This document shows positions 9,664 through 18,251 of a stretch of 64,000 bases of DNA, piece by piece. Every line of letters starts with the position of its first letter. The stretch's first letter is position 1. The stretch covers positions 152,008 to 216,007 of the forward strand of contig NZ_JAVIFX010000011.1 of NCBI RefSeq assembly GCF_031157255.1, written 5' to 3'. Origin of the DNA: Bradyrhizobium sp. LHD-71 (lineage in GTDB: Bacteria; Pseudomonadota; Alphaproteobacteria; Rhizobiales; Xanthobacteraceae). Below the pieces are notes generated by a model. The model was given only the letters and a program-made list of their open reading frames with translations, was not told the DNA's origin and did not search any database. A program made the position numbers and the translations under genes.

Positions 9664-9833
9664 ACTCGGGGCGCTGTGTAGGAGCCGCCGCCGCGGGGGT
9701 CAAGCGACGATAAGGTCGCCGTTCCCAGTCTTGTAGACTGCCAAAATAATCATCCAACGCAAGGCGATAAGACGATTCTTTGATGTTAATTCGTTTACCC
9801 TGCGGAGCGATACGCGTCCAGCGCGGACGAGCC

Positions 9834-12503
9834 TTAGGACGTTACGTCCTGCGCACGCTCGTTTTGCAGGGAGTGCCCTCCGGCGATCTGGCGGTGGATG
9901 CCGACCGGGCGGGTGCCGATCAGTTCGGCGGTGCGAATGCGTGCGTTGCGCCAGAACTCGAAGGAATTGGCCCGCGAATTCTCGAGTAGCGCGATGCCGA
10001 CCGCCGACAGGAACGGCAGGCTCTGGAGAATCAGCACACCGGCGAAGATGTTGATTTCGCGCACTTCCTTGAAGTTGGTGATCACCAGCACCGCGGCGCC
10101 GACCCACAGCAGCACGCCGATCACCGCTTCCCAGAACGCCTGGAATTCGACCGACATCCGTGACAGGCCGCCCTTGGATGTGCGTGCGAAGGGCAGGTGC
10201 TCGGTAATGAGCCCGTTGGCAACGGCGCGCGACACGGTCCACTGCACCGACATGGCGGCGAACATGGCGGCCAGCATCTGGCCGGGTTTGACGTGCACCC
10301 GCAGCCGGTACAGCGCCAGGAAATGCACCAGCGATACCGCGAAGGCGGCGATGATCGGCAGGGTGAGAATCTTGTCGGGGACGGCGATGTCGGCGAAGGC
10401 GACGATCGGCACCCAGACAAGATTGAGCAAGGCGACCAGCACGCCGAGGCTTTCAGCGCCGAGCCAGTTCAGCCAGCCGAGTGAGAACTCGCGCCTCTGC
10501 GCGGGCGTGAGCCGGCTCGATCCGGGCAGGAAGCGCCGCCAGTGCTTCTTGACGATCTGGAAGCCGCCATACGCCCAGCGATGCCGCTGTTTCTTGAACG
10601 CCTCATAGGTGTCCGGCAGCAGCCCGTGGCCATAACGGGTGTTGGTGTAGTGGGTGGTCCAGCCCTGCTCGATGATCGAGAGGCCGAGATCGGTATCTTC
10701 GCAGATCGTGTCGCCGGACCAGCCACCGGCAGCTTCCATCGCTGCGCGGCGAATCAGGCACATGGTTCCGTGGATGATGATGGCGTTGTGCTCGTTGCGC
10801 TCCACCATGCCGATGTCGAAGAAGCCGGCATATTCGCCGTTCATGACGTAGTGCATCAGCGAACGGTCGCCGTCGCGATGGTCCTGCGGCGCCTGCACGA
10901 TGCCAACGCGTGGATCGGCGAACGCCGGAACAAGATCCTTCAGCCAGTCGGGATGGACGGTGTAGTCGGCGTCGATGATACCGATCACCTCGGCGTCCGC
11001 GGCCGTACGCGCCATGGCGAGACGCAAAGCGCCGGCCTTGAAGCCTTCGACCTTCTCGGCATTGATGAAGATGAACCGCTCGCCGAGTGCTCGGCAATGG
11101 TCCTGGATCGGCTGCCAGAATGCCGGATCAGGCGTATTGTTGATGATCACGACGCATTCGAAGTTCGGGTAGTTCAGCCGCGATACCGCGTCGAGCGTCT
11201 GCTTCAGCATCTCCGGCGGCTCGAAATAAGCCGGAATGTGGATCGAGACCTTTGGTGCCTTCTCGCTCCATTCGGCCGGCTGGGGCAGGGCGCGATTGAT
11301 CAACCGCTGCGGACCGCGGCCAAACGCGATCGTGGCGATCTCCTCGATCCGGGCCATGGCTATGAAGATCAGCGGGATCAGTAGCAGGATGCCGAGGGTG
11401 AGGGCGAAGCCCGAACCGAACAGAAAGTAATGCCCGCTCCAGTAGGCGAAGATGTTCGCGACCCAGGCTCCGACCACGCAGGCTGCCGTCGCGAGCACGA
11501 GGGACTGCAACACCGTCGGCCGCCTGAGACGGAAGATCGGCAGCGACATCAGCACGCCGACGAGCAGTGCAATCAGCGCTTCCTTCCAGTAGGACTCATT
11601 GACGATCGGTCCGGTCCACGGGAATTTCGGTTCGCGTGCCGCATTAAGAATTCCCCAGTAAGGTCCAACACCGCCTTCGAAAAACTTCCACGGCTGATCG
11701 ATCGCTTCGACGATGTTGTATTCCATGCCGATTTTTTCGGCGCGCGTGACAAAGTCGCGCAGCGTCACCGCCTGCTCGAGCGGTCCCGGGTTCGAACGCC
11801 TCAGATTATAACCGGCGCTAGGCCAGCCGAATTCAGCGATGACGATCCGCTTGCCGGGGAAGAGCTTGCGAAGCAGGTCGTATCGGTCGACCGCCTGGGC
11901 GACCGCTTCCTCAACCGGAAAGTCCTCCCAGTACGGGAGCACGTGGGCGGCGATGAAATCCACCGACGAAGCGAGTTCGGGAAAGTCGCGCCAGATGTTC
12001 CAGATTTCGCCGGTTGTGACCGGCACGTCCACCTGTCGCTTCACCCGGCGTACAAGTTCGGCCAGGTCATTGGCCTTGAACTCGCCGCGATAGACCGTTT
12101 CGTTTCCGACAACGATGCCGATCACATTCGAGTTGCGTTTGGCCAGTTCGATCGCCGCCTGGATTTCGCGCTCATTGCGCTCGAGGTTCTTGTCGATCCA
12201 CGCGCCGACCATGACCTTGAGACCAAACTCGTTGGCTATCGGCGGAACGAGTTCGACGCCGCCGGTCGAGGAGTAGAGACGGATCGCACGCGTCATTGGC
12301 GCAAGCTTGCGCAGGTCGGCGCGGATTTTCTCCTGCGTTGGAATGTTGTCGACGTCAGGATGTCCAGAGCCGTCGAAGGGCGCGTAGGACACGCTCTGCA
12401 ATGTTCCGCGGAAGTCGGGCGCGCTTCTCTCTTCGCGAAGGAGAGCCCAGATGCCCGCGTGGAGCGCAGTGACGCAAGCAAGAACTACGACGACGGCGCG
12501 CAT
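9834..12503 (-). CDS. ndvB: Cyclic beta-1,3/1,6-glucan synthase NdvB
   Basis: An 889-residue membrane protein that polymerises glucose from UDP-glucose into periplasmic cyclic beta-glucan, used for osmotic adaptation and legume symbiosis in Bradyrhizobium. Residues 1-20 are a membrane anchor. About 35-310 form a GH17-like domain with VVGNETVYRGE (acid/base region) and AEFGWPSAG (nucleophile region). Helices follow at about 315-385. A GT2 domain at about 410-640 carries IDADY (DxD), TICEDTDLG (TED) and KQRHRWAYGG (QxxRW). More helices fill 670-840. This GH17-plus-GT2 layout differs from the very large Sinorhizobium NdvB and matches the Bradyrhizobium type. ndvD lies 197 nt upstream on the same strand, and ndvC is divergent beyond it. 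Confidence 0.9.
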   Translation of the reverse strand: MRAVVVVLACVTALHAGIWALLREERSAPDFRGTLQSVSYAPFDGSGHPDVDNIPTQEKIRADLRKLAPMTRAIRLYSSTGGVELVPPIANEFGLKVMVGAWIDKNLERNEREIQAAIELAKRNSNVIGIVVGNETVYRGEFKANDLAELVRRVKRQVDVPVTTGEIWNIWRDFPELASSVDFIAAHVLPYWEDFPVEEAVAQAVDRYDLLRKLFPGKRIVIAEFGWPSAGYNLRRSNPGPLEQAVTLRDFVTRAEKIGMEYNIVEAIDQPWKFFEGGVGPYWGILNAAREPKFPWTGPIVNESYWKEALIALLVGVLMSLPIFRLRRPTVLQSLVLATAACVVGAWVANIFAYWSGHYFLFGSGFALTLGILLLIPLIFIAMARIEEIATIAFGRGPQRLINRALPQPAEWSEKAPKVSIHIPAYFEPPEMLKQTLDAVSRLNYPNFECVVIINNTPDPAFWQPIQDHCRALGERFIFINAEKVEGFKAGALRLAMARTAADAEVIGIIDADYTVHPDWLKDLVPAFADPRVGIVQAPQDHRDGDRSLMHYVMNGEYAGFFDIGMVERNEHNAIIIHGTMCLIRRAAMEAAGGWSGDTICEDTDLGLSIIEQGWTTHYTNTRYGHGLLPDTYEAFKKQRHRWAYGGFQIVKKHWRRFLPGSSRLTPAQRREFSLGWLNWLGAESLGVLVALLNLVWVPIVAFADIAVPDKILTLPIIAAFAVSLVHFLALYRLRVHVKPGQMLAAMFAAMSVQWTVSRAVANGLITEHLPFARTSKGGLSRMSVEFQAFWEAVIGVLLWVGAAVLVITNFKEVREINIFAGVLILQSLPFLSAVGIALLENSRANSFEFWRNARIRTAELIGTRPVGIHRQIAGGHSLQNERAQDVTS

Positions 12504-12700
12504 CGCACCAAAACCTAAACGGGGAGAGTTGCTGCTAGGCGAACCAGTCCCCTTGGTTCGCTGAAGGCCGCGGCTTTGGGAAATGTATCTATGCCGTGCG
12601 ATTTAACAACTCGTATGAGGCTGTGTCGTTTCAAAGACTTTTCATCAGCAAATCTGCGAAAAATCCTGAACGCCTGTTCAGGAGCGCGCCGCTTGGCGCA

Positions 12701-13270
12701 CTATTTGCTGGCGGGTGGCGGCGTAGCGGGCGCTGCCCCCGGCTGAGCAGGCTGCTGGGCCGGGGCCGCCGGCGCGGTCGCGGTCGTCGCGGTGGGCTGA
12801 ACCGCCGGATTGATCCAGCAGGCGTGCACGCGTCCGCTTAGGCTGTCAGGTGCCTTGGGGTCGATCGCGGGAAAGCGAGTGATGCAACGGAACGCTGCCT
12901 GCACATGGCCGCCGGGGCAACCGAACCGATCGTAAAGGTCGAGGTGCCGGAATGCGGTATCCAGGTCGTCGCGCCACATCAGGCCGACAACGCGACGGCC
13001 GAGCCAGACGCACTCGGGATTGCCTGCCGGCCCGTTGATAGCCTGGGCCGCTTCCGCAAACTCATCCACCTTGCGCTGATTGTCTTTGGCAGCATCCGGC
13101 GCTGTGGCGCCTTGCTTGGACGGCTGTTCCTGCGTCCGCAGATCTCCGCTTTGGGCTGACGCTGAATCGGTTCCAATGTCCGGTGAGATTGAGATAAGGC
13201 CAAGCGCCATGCAGGCGAGTGCGACCCGTGCCGCACGGCGACCGAAGGAAGTGAAGGCTACACGACGCAT
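12701..13270 (-). CDS. ndvD: NdvD-like beta-glucan biosynthesis protein
   Basis: A 189-residue exported protein if started at the ATG complementary to 13268-13270. This start gives a twin-Arg-rich N-terminus and a hydrophobic signal ending SASAQ. A longer in-frame form from 13438 (245 residues) is possible; its extra N-terminus also contains a hydrophobic stretch, so the start is uncertain. The mature protein has a small domain with four Cys (PECVWLGRR, RFGCPGGH, FRCITRF, HACWINP), suggesting two disulfides in the periplasm, then a Pro/Ala-rich tail. Its position between ndvB and ndvC matches the third glucan gene known in Bradyrhizobium. The molecular role is unknown; it is possibly an accessory to the synthase. 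Confidence 0.75.
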   Translation of the reverse strand: MRRVAFTSFGRRAARVALACMALGLISISPDIGTDSASAQSGDLRTQEQPSKQGATAPDAAKDNQRKVDEFAEAAQAINGPAGNPECVWLGRRVVGLMWRDDLDTAFRHLDLYDRFGCPGGHVQAAFRCITRFPAIDPKAPDSLSGRVHACWINPAVQPTATTATAPAAPAQQPAQPGAAPATPPPASK

Positions 13271-13510
13271 GAAGTTCCCGAAATTTTCCAAATGCGAAAG
13301 GCTCGATGCGGACTTGAAGCCCGTTGCTGCCAGCCCCATTGCTGCCGTGCAAATGATGCCGTGCAAATAGGTCTCCAATGCGGCGCCCCACGCCGCCGAA
13401 GGACTCAAATGGCGGAGTTTCAGGCACTTGTCCAGCAATACGGCTGTGCTGCGACGGAATAGCAGGCGGATGCGGCCGACTGCCGGTCTTACGCGCGCAA
13501 GCGTTGAGGC

Positions 13511-15184
13511 TTGGCAGTCAGCCGGTTAAACGCTATCGACGCCGTTCCCGGGAGATATCCACTGTCCTCGCTTCGTACGCCTCTCACGCTTCTCGTCATC
13601 TCGTTGAGCTTCATCGCTGGCGTGTGGTGGTGGATCGCCCAGCCGATCGCCTTGGCGCGGCCGCCGATCGACGCCTCGACCAGGCTTGATTGCGTCTCCT
13701 ACGCGCCGTTCCGCGGCCTGCAGAATCCTCTCGATCCTTCGCTGCGCGTGAGCGCGCAGCAGATCACGGAAGATCTTGCCCAGCTTGCGCGCATCACCAA
13801 CTGCGTGCGGACCTATTCGGTCGATAACGGCCTCGACCAGGTTCCTGCGCTGGCCGCGAAGGCCGGCTTGAAAGTCATTCACGGCGTCTGGCTCGGCAGC
13901 GACCGGCTGAAGAATCGGCAGCAGATCGATACGACGGTTGCACTCGCCAAGGAATATCCTGGCGTGATCTCCTCGATCGTGGTCGGCAACGAGGTCCTGC
14001 TGCGCGGCGAGATGACCGCGACCGATCTTGCCAGCTACATCCGCTCGGTGAAATCGCAGGTGACCGGGATTCCCGTTACCTACGCGGATGTGTGGGAATT
14101 CTGGCTGAAGCATCGGGAAATCTACGAGGTCGTCGATTTCATCACCATTCACATCCTTCCGTACTGGGAGGATTTCCCGATCCGCGCGCGCCATGCGGCA
14201 GCCCACGTGGATTCAATTCGCAAGCGGATTGCCGTGGCGTTTCCGGCGAAGGAGATCCTGATCGGCGAGACCGGATGGCCGAGCGCCGGTCGCATGCGCG
14301 AGGGCGCGCTGCCGTCGCGGACCAATCAGGCGCGGGTCGTATCGGAAGTACTCGCGCTCGCGCGGGCCGAAAAATATCGCGTCAACCTGATCGAAGCCTA
14401 CGATCAACCGTGGAAGCGCCAGCTCGAGGGGACCGTCGGCGGCTACTGGGGCCTGTTCGATTCCGAGCGGCGTGCGCTCAAATATCCTCCCGGTCAGTCC
14501 ATCAATAACTTTCCGGGATGGAAATCGCAGATGGGCGCCGGTCTCGCCTATTGCACCTTTGTGTTCCTCGTTGCGTTGCTGACCCAGCGTCGCAAGCCGT
14601 GGCCACCGCGCTGGACGGCCTGGGCCGCGGTCGGACTGTCGGCGACGGCGGGCGGGATCCTGCTCGGCGTCGCCGCCGACAAGCTGCTCGTCGAAAGTCT
14701 CGGCTGGGGAGGGTGGCTGCGCTGGGGGGCGCTGTTCGGCGCCGCGATCTTCACACCGGTGTTCGCATCGATAGCCCTGATCGCCGGCCGATCGCTGCCG
14801 ACGCTGGTCGAACTGATCGGCCCGGTCCACCTGCGCGATCGCGCGCCGCTGTCGGTGATACTCGGGCTTTGTCTGGCGGTGACCGCCGTCATCGGCCTGG
14901 AGACGGCGCTCGGCTTCGTCTTCGATCCGCGCTATCGCGATTTTCCGTTCGCCGCGCTGACGATGGCCGCGCTGCCGCTATCGCTTCTGATGCTGCTGAA
15001 CCGGCGCCCCAAGGGGCCGCGGCCGATCGCAGAAGCGGTGTTCGGCGGCGCGCTGGTGCTCTCAGCCGCGTATATCTTCATCAACGAAGGGCTGGCGAAC
15101 TGGCAGTCGATCTGGACCTGCGCGGTCTACGCGATCTTCGGAGCTATGATGTGGCAGGTGCGGGCCGCGCAAACCCAAGAATGA
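13511..15184 (+). CDS. ndvC: Beta-1,6-glucan branching protein NdvC
   Basis: A 557-residue protein. An N-terminal membrane helix (about 22-42) precedes a GH17-like domain (about 55-325) with VVGNEVLLRGE and IGETGWPSAG, the two catalytic Glu regions of the family. About eight hydrophobic segments then fill the C-terminal 220 residues. In Bradyrhizobium, NdvC adds the beta-1,6 linkages to the cyclic beta-1,3 glucan, a transglycosylase-type role that fits the glycosidase fold. There is no ATG near the N-terminus: TTG 13511 is the only reasonable initiator before the helix, and its Shine-Dalgarno (GAGG at 13506) is too close to be convincing. The domain is clearly paralogous to the N-terminal half of NdvB. 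Confidence 0.87.
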   Translation: MAVSRLNAIDAVPGRYPLSSLRTPLTLLVISLSFIAGVWWWIAQPIALARPPIDASTRLDCVSYAPFRGLQNPLDPSLRVSAQQITEDLAQLARITNCVRTYSVDNGLDQVPALAAKAGLKVIHGVWLGSDRLKNRQQIDTTVALAKEYPGVISSIVVGNEVLLRGEMTATDLASYIRSVKSQVTGIPVTYADVWEFWLKHREIYEVVDFITIHILPYWEDFPIRARHAAAHVDSIRKRIAVAFPAKEILIGETGWPSAGRMREGALPSRTNQARVVSEVLALARAEKYRVNLIEAYDQPWKRQLEGTVGGYWGLFDSERRALKYPPGQSINNFPGWKSQMGAGLAYCTFVFLVALLTQRRKPWPPRWTAWAAVGLSATAGGILLGVAADKLLVESLGWGGWLRWGALFGAAIFTPVFASIALIAGRSLPTLVELIGPVHLRDRAPLSVILGLCLAVTAVIGLETALGFVFDPRYRDFPFAALTMAALPLSLLMLLNRRPKGPRPIAEAVFGGALVLSAAYIFINEGLANWQSIWTCAVYAIFGAMMWQVRAAQTQE

Positions 15185-15524
15185 GCAGGCCGACGGCGAT
15201 ACCGCACAGAACGACGTTGTAGAGAACGATGCCGGCGCCCGCGGCAACAAGTCCCGCCGTCAGGGTGACGATCGACGGCCGCATCATATGCAGCACGGCG
15301 ATGATGATGGCCGCACCGCCGAACACGGAGTGGCGGAACAGCCAGGTTGCCGTCTGCCTGGTTTTGCACAGCCAGGTCTGCAATCCGGCGTCGCAGGCGA
15401 GCGCCACTTGTGAATTCTCGATGGCGAAATAGCGCAGGTAGATCGCGTAGCCGACGGTCAGAAAACCGACCACCAGCAGCCACTGGACCTGCAGCGCGCT
15501 GAGGCGAAAGGGATGCTTCTTCAT
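15144..15524 (-). CDS. Small four-helix membrane protein, unknown function
   Basis: A 126-residue protein from ATG 15524 (MKKHPFRLSALQVQW). It has four predicted membrane segments, and two Cys in a periplasmic-looking loop (ALACDAGLQTWLCK). Its last 41 nt overlap the 3' end of ndvC on the opposite strand. Its family was not recognised. The context next to ndvC suggests an envelope role, but that is only positional. Confidence 0.7.
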   Translation of the reverse strand: MKKHPFRLSALQVQWLLVVGFLTVGYAIYLRYFAIENSQVALACDAGLQTWLCKTRQTATWLFRHSVFGGAAIIIAVLHMMRPSIVTLTAGLVAAGAGIVLYNVVLCGIAVGLLILGFARPAPATS

Positions 15525-15586
15525 GCGGCGACTATGGTTCGTGCGCGCGGCCGATTCAAGGCCAAGCGCCCTGTGAGCGGACCGCT

Positions 15587-16603
15587 TCAGCGGAAGCCAA
15601 GCATCGTTGCGAATGACGAGGTTGTTGTGGCCGGTTTCGCAGGTGCGGCCTCGGGCTGCACGGCGCGTGTGGTCTTGCGCTGCTTCTGCGGGCGGGAGGG
15701 GGCGGGTTTCTCGTCCGGCTCGGCCGCAAGCCGTTGGCCGTCGAACGACGTCGTCGTGCAATCGCGGCTTGCGTTGCTCAGCGCGGTGCAGATGCGCGCC
15801 GCAGCCGCCGCATCCTTGATCGGCCCCGCGATCAGGTGCAGTTGCAGGCCCAGTCCGTTTTTCCGCTCGCGCACCCCTATCAGCGGCCGCAAGCCTTCGA
15901 GCTGCGCCTTGTGCGCCTTGATGAGCCCGCGCCACAGCGCACGGAGACCGCCGACGGAGCTGGCCGTTCCCAGGTCCAATCCAAAATCAGCAAAGGCGAC
16001 AGGCGATTCCTCGACAGCAGACGCATTTGCGTCACCGGCCGCGAGCGCTTCTGGCCTAGGCTCATGCGCCGCAGGCGCGTCGGCGACCGACGGCGGCGAC
16101 GTTGACGCCTGTTCCATCGAAGGCATGGCAGGAGCAAAAACAACTGTCGCAGGTACGGGCGCGATGATCGGCGCGATTGCAGCGTCCGGCCACGGAATTG
16201 CGGGTTTCTCGTCGGCCTTCTTGATCGAACCCGTCACGACATCGAGACCTTGCTCGATCGCGGACAGACGGGTGAACAAGCGATCGCGATCGCTGTTCAA
16301 GGTCTCGATCGCCGCCGTCAGCCGCAGCGCTTCGAGCTCCATCTGCCGCAGGGTTGTTTCGACCTGTTTCGCCCGGCCGGCGGATTCGTCCGCGGCGACC
16401 TGGGCGCGCTGCACATAAGCCGGAAGTTCTCTGGCAAGGATGCCAAGGGTGACGGCCCCGACCGCTGCAAAACCCCAGAGTCCGAGGCGCCACCATGCTC
16501 GGCGATCGAGGTCGTCCTCCTCGGCGACGATACCGCCGAGCCAACCGTCGGAATCGTCGGTTCCGAGGTCGTCCGACAGCGAATCGGATTTCCTTGCGGT
16601 CAC
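15587..16603 (-). CDS. Single-pass protein with coiled coil and SPOR-like C-terminus
   Basis: A 338-residue protein. An acidic cytoplasmic N-terminus (about 1-35) precedes one membrane helix (about 38-60). A coiled-coil-like segment (about 65-125, with leucine and charged heptads) and a Pro/Ala-rich linker follow. The C-terminal domain at about 220-300 contains LQLHLIAGPIKDAAAAARIC, which resembles the SPOR fold that binds denuded peptidoglycan. This suggests an inner-membrane protein reaching into the periplasm at the cell wall. The SPOR match is by pattern only. It reads toward the four-helix protein, 62 nt away, and may share a transcript with it. Confidence 0.7.
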   Translation of the reverse strand: MTARKSDSLSDDLGTDDSDGWLGGIVAEEDDLDRRAWWRLGLWGFAAVGAVTLGILARELPAYVQRAQVAADESAGRAKQVETTLRQMELEALRLTAAIETLNSDRDRLFTRLSAIEQGLDVVTGSIKKADEKPAIPWPDAAIAPIIAPVPATVVFAPAMPSMEQASTSPPSVADAPAAHEPRPEALAAGDANASAVEESPVAFADFGLDLGTASSVGGLRALWRGLIKAHKAQLEGLRPLIGVRERKNGLGLQLHLIAGPIKDAAAAARICTALSNASRDCTTTSFDGQRLAAEPDEKPAPSRPQKQRKTTRAVQPEAAPAKPATTTSSFATMLGFR

Positions 16604-16764
16604 TTCCCTGGCCGCCCCGCCATGTCACGAATCAATTTGTAAAGCCTAACAGGAACGAGCGCGGCCCGCTTCCGGCCGGAACGCCGCAAAAGCCTTTGTT
16701 CCGAGGAAAGGCTCGGCTAAGACGGCCCTGAAAAGCCTGACGTTTCTCGGCTCGAAGGGATCGA

Positions 16765-18126
16765 ATGACGGAACGGACCTGCCTGACCGTGGTGCTTGCC
16801 GCCGGCGAGGGAACGCGGATGCGCTCATCGTTGCCGAAGGTGCTGCATCCGGTTGCCGGGGTCAGCATGCTTGCGCAGGTGCTCGCTGCCGCCCCGCACG
16901 GGGCGGGGCAGCGGCTCGCGGTCGTGATCGGTCCCGGTCGCGATGACGTGGCGGCTGAGGTCAGGCAGGCGCGCGCGGACGCTGCGATCTGCGTCCAGCG
17001 CGATCGGCTTGGGACCGCGCACGCGCTGCTCACTGCCGCCGATGAGATCGGCCGTGGCGCCGATGATCTGATCGTCGTTTTCGGCGACACGCCGCTGATC
17101 TCGTCGACGACGCTGACGCGTCTGCGCGAACCGCTGGCACAGGGGGCGGCCGTCGTCGTGCTTGGATTTCGCGCCGTCAATCCGACCGGCTACGGACGAC
17201 TGCTCGCGGAAGGCGATCGGCTGATCGCCATTCGCGAACATGCCGATGCCAGTGAGCAGGAACGCGCGATCGCGTTGTGCAATGGTGGCGCGATGGCAAT
17301 CGACGGCCGCCTCGCGCTGCAACTGCTTCAGAAGATCGGCAACGCCAACGCCAAGGGTGAGTACTACCTCACCGACATCATCGAGATCGCCAACCAGAGC
17401 GGCATGAAAGCATCCTTCATCGAAACCACGGAGGACGAAGTGCGTGGCATCAACACCAAAGCGCAACTCGCCGAAGCCGAAGCGGTGATGCAGCAGCGGC
17501 TGCGCCAAGCCGCCATGGAGGCGGGCGTGACGCTGATAGCGCCGGAGACCGTCTATCTCGCCGCCGACACGAAGTTCGGCAAGGACGTTGTGGTCGAGCC
17601 GTTCGTCGTGTTCGGGCCCGGCGTGGAAGTCGACGATGGCGCCGTCGTGCACTCGTTCACGCACGTGGTCCAGGCGAAGATCGGCAAGAAGGCGTCGGTC
17701 GGTCCGTATGCGCGGCTGCGGCCGGGCACGGTGCTCGGGGAAGGGGCGAAAATCGGCAACTTCGTCGAGACGAAAGCGGCGGCGATCGACGCCGGCGCGA
17801 AGGTCAACCATCTGACGTATATCGGTGACGCGCATATCGGCGCGAACGCGAACATCGGCGCGGGCACGATCACCTGCAATTATGACGGCTTCGACAAATA
17901 TCGCACCGAGATCGGCGAGGGCGCCTTCATCGGCTCGAACTCTGCGCTGGTCGCGCCGGTGACGATCGGAGCCGGCGGTTATGTCGGCTCGGGCTCTGTC
18001 GTAACGACGGATGTGCCGGCCGATGCGCTGCGCATCGAGCGTGCCGATCAGACGACGAAAGATGGCTGGGCCAAGCGCTTTCGCGAAACGAAGATGCGCG
18101 AAAAGGCGGCAAGAGGCTCGAAATAG
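16765..18126 (+). CDS. glmU: Bifunctional UDP-GlcNAc pyrophosphorylase/GlcN-1-P acetyltransferase
   Basis: A 453-residue enzyme making UDP-N-acetylglucosamine for peptidoglycan and lipid A. The N-terminal uridylyltransferase domain has the signature [20 protein letters not shown] at residues 10-29. The C-terminal half (about 250-453) is a left-handed beta-helix built of hexapeptides, with the acetyl-CoA-binding region containing [18 protein letters not shown]. The length matches the family. GAAGGGAT precedes ATG 16765. It lies 125 nt upstream of glmS in the same direction, so consecutive steps of one pathway are paired. Confidence 0.97.
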   Translation: MTERTCLTVVLAAGEGTRMRSSLPKVLHPVAGVSMLAQVLAAAPHGAGQRLAVVIGPGRDDVAAEVRQARADAAICVQRDRLGTAHALLTAADEIGRGADDLIVVFGDTPLISSTTLTRLREPLAQGAAVVVLGFRAVNPTGYGRLLAEGDRLIAIREHADASEQERAIALCNGGAMAIDGRLALQLLQKIGNANAKGEYYLTDIIEIANQSGMKASFIETTEDEVRGINTKAQLAEAEAVMQQRLRQAAMEAGVTLIAPETVYLAADTKFGKDVVVEPFVVFGPGVEVDDGAVVHSFTHVVQAKIGKKASVGPYARLRPGTVLGEGAKIGNFVETKAAAIDAGAKVNHLTYIGDAHIGANANIGAGTITCNYDGFDKYRTEIGEGAFIGSNSALVAPVTIGAGGYVGSGSVVTTDVPADALRIERADQTTKDGWAKRFRETKMREKAARGSK

Positions 18127-18251
18127 TTGAAGCAAACCTTAACCGTGCCGCAACAACCGCGTCGCAATCGGCAATAAATTTTGAGTAACGCCGCCTTAAG
18201 TTGAACAGCTAAGAGTAGCCCTTACATTCGACGCTTAAGGACGCTGACCGC

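Noticed and set aside
18127..18251. glmS riboswitch/ribozyme before glmS
   Set aside because: The leader is only 125 nt, with no recognisable ribozyme core; that class is confined largely to Firmicutes.
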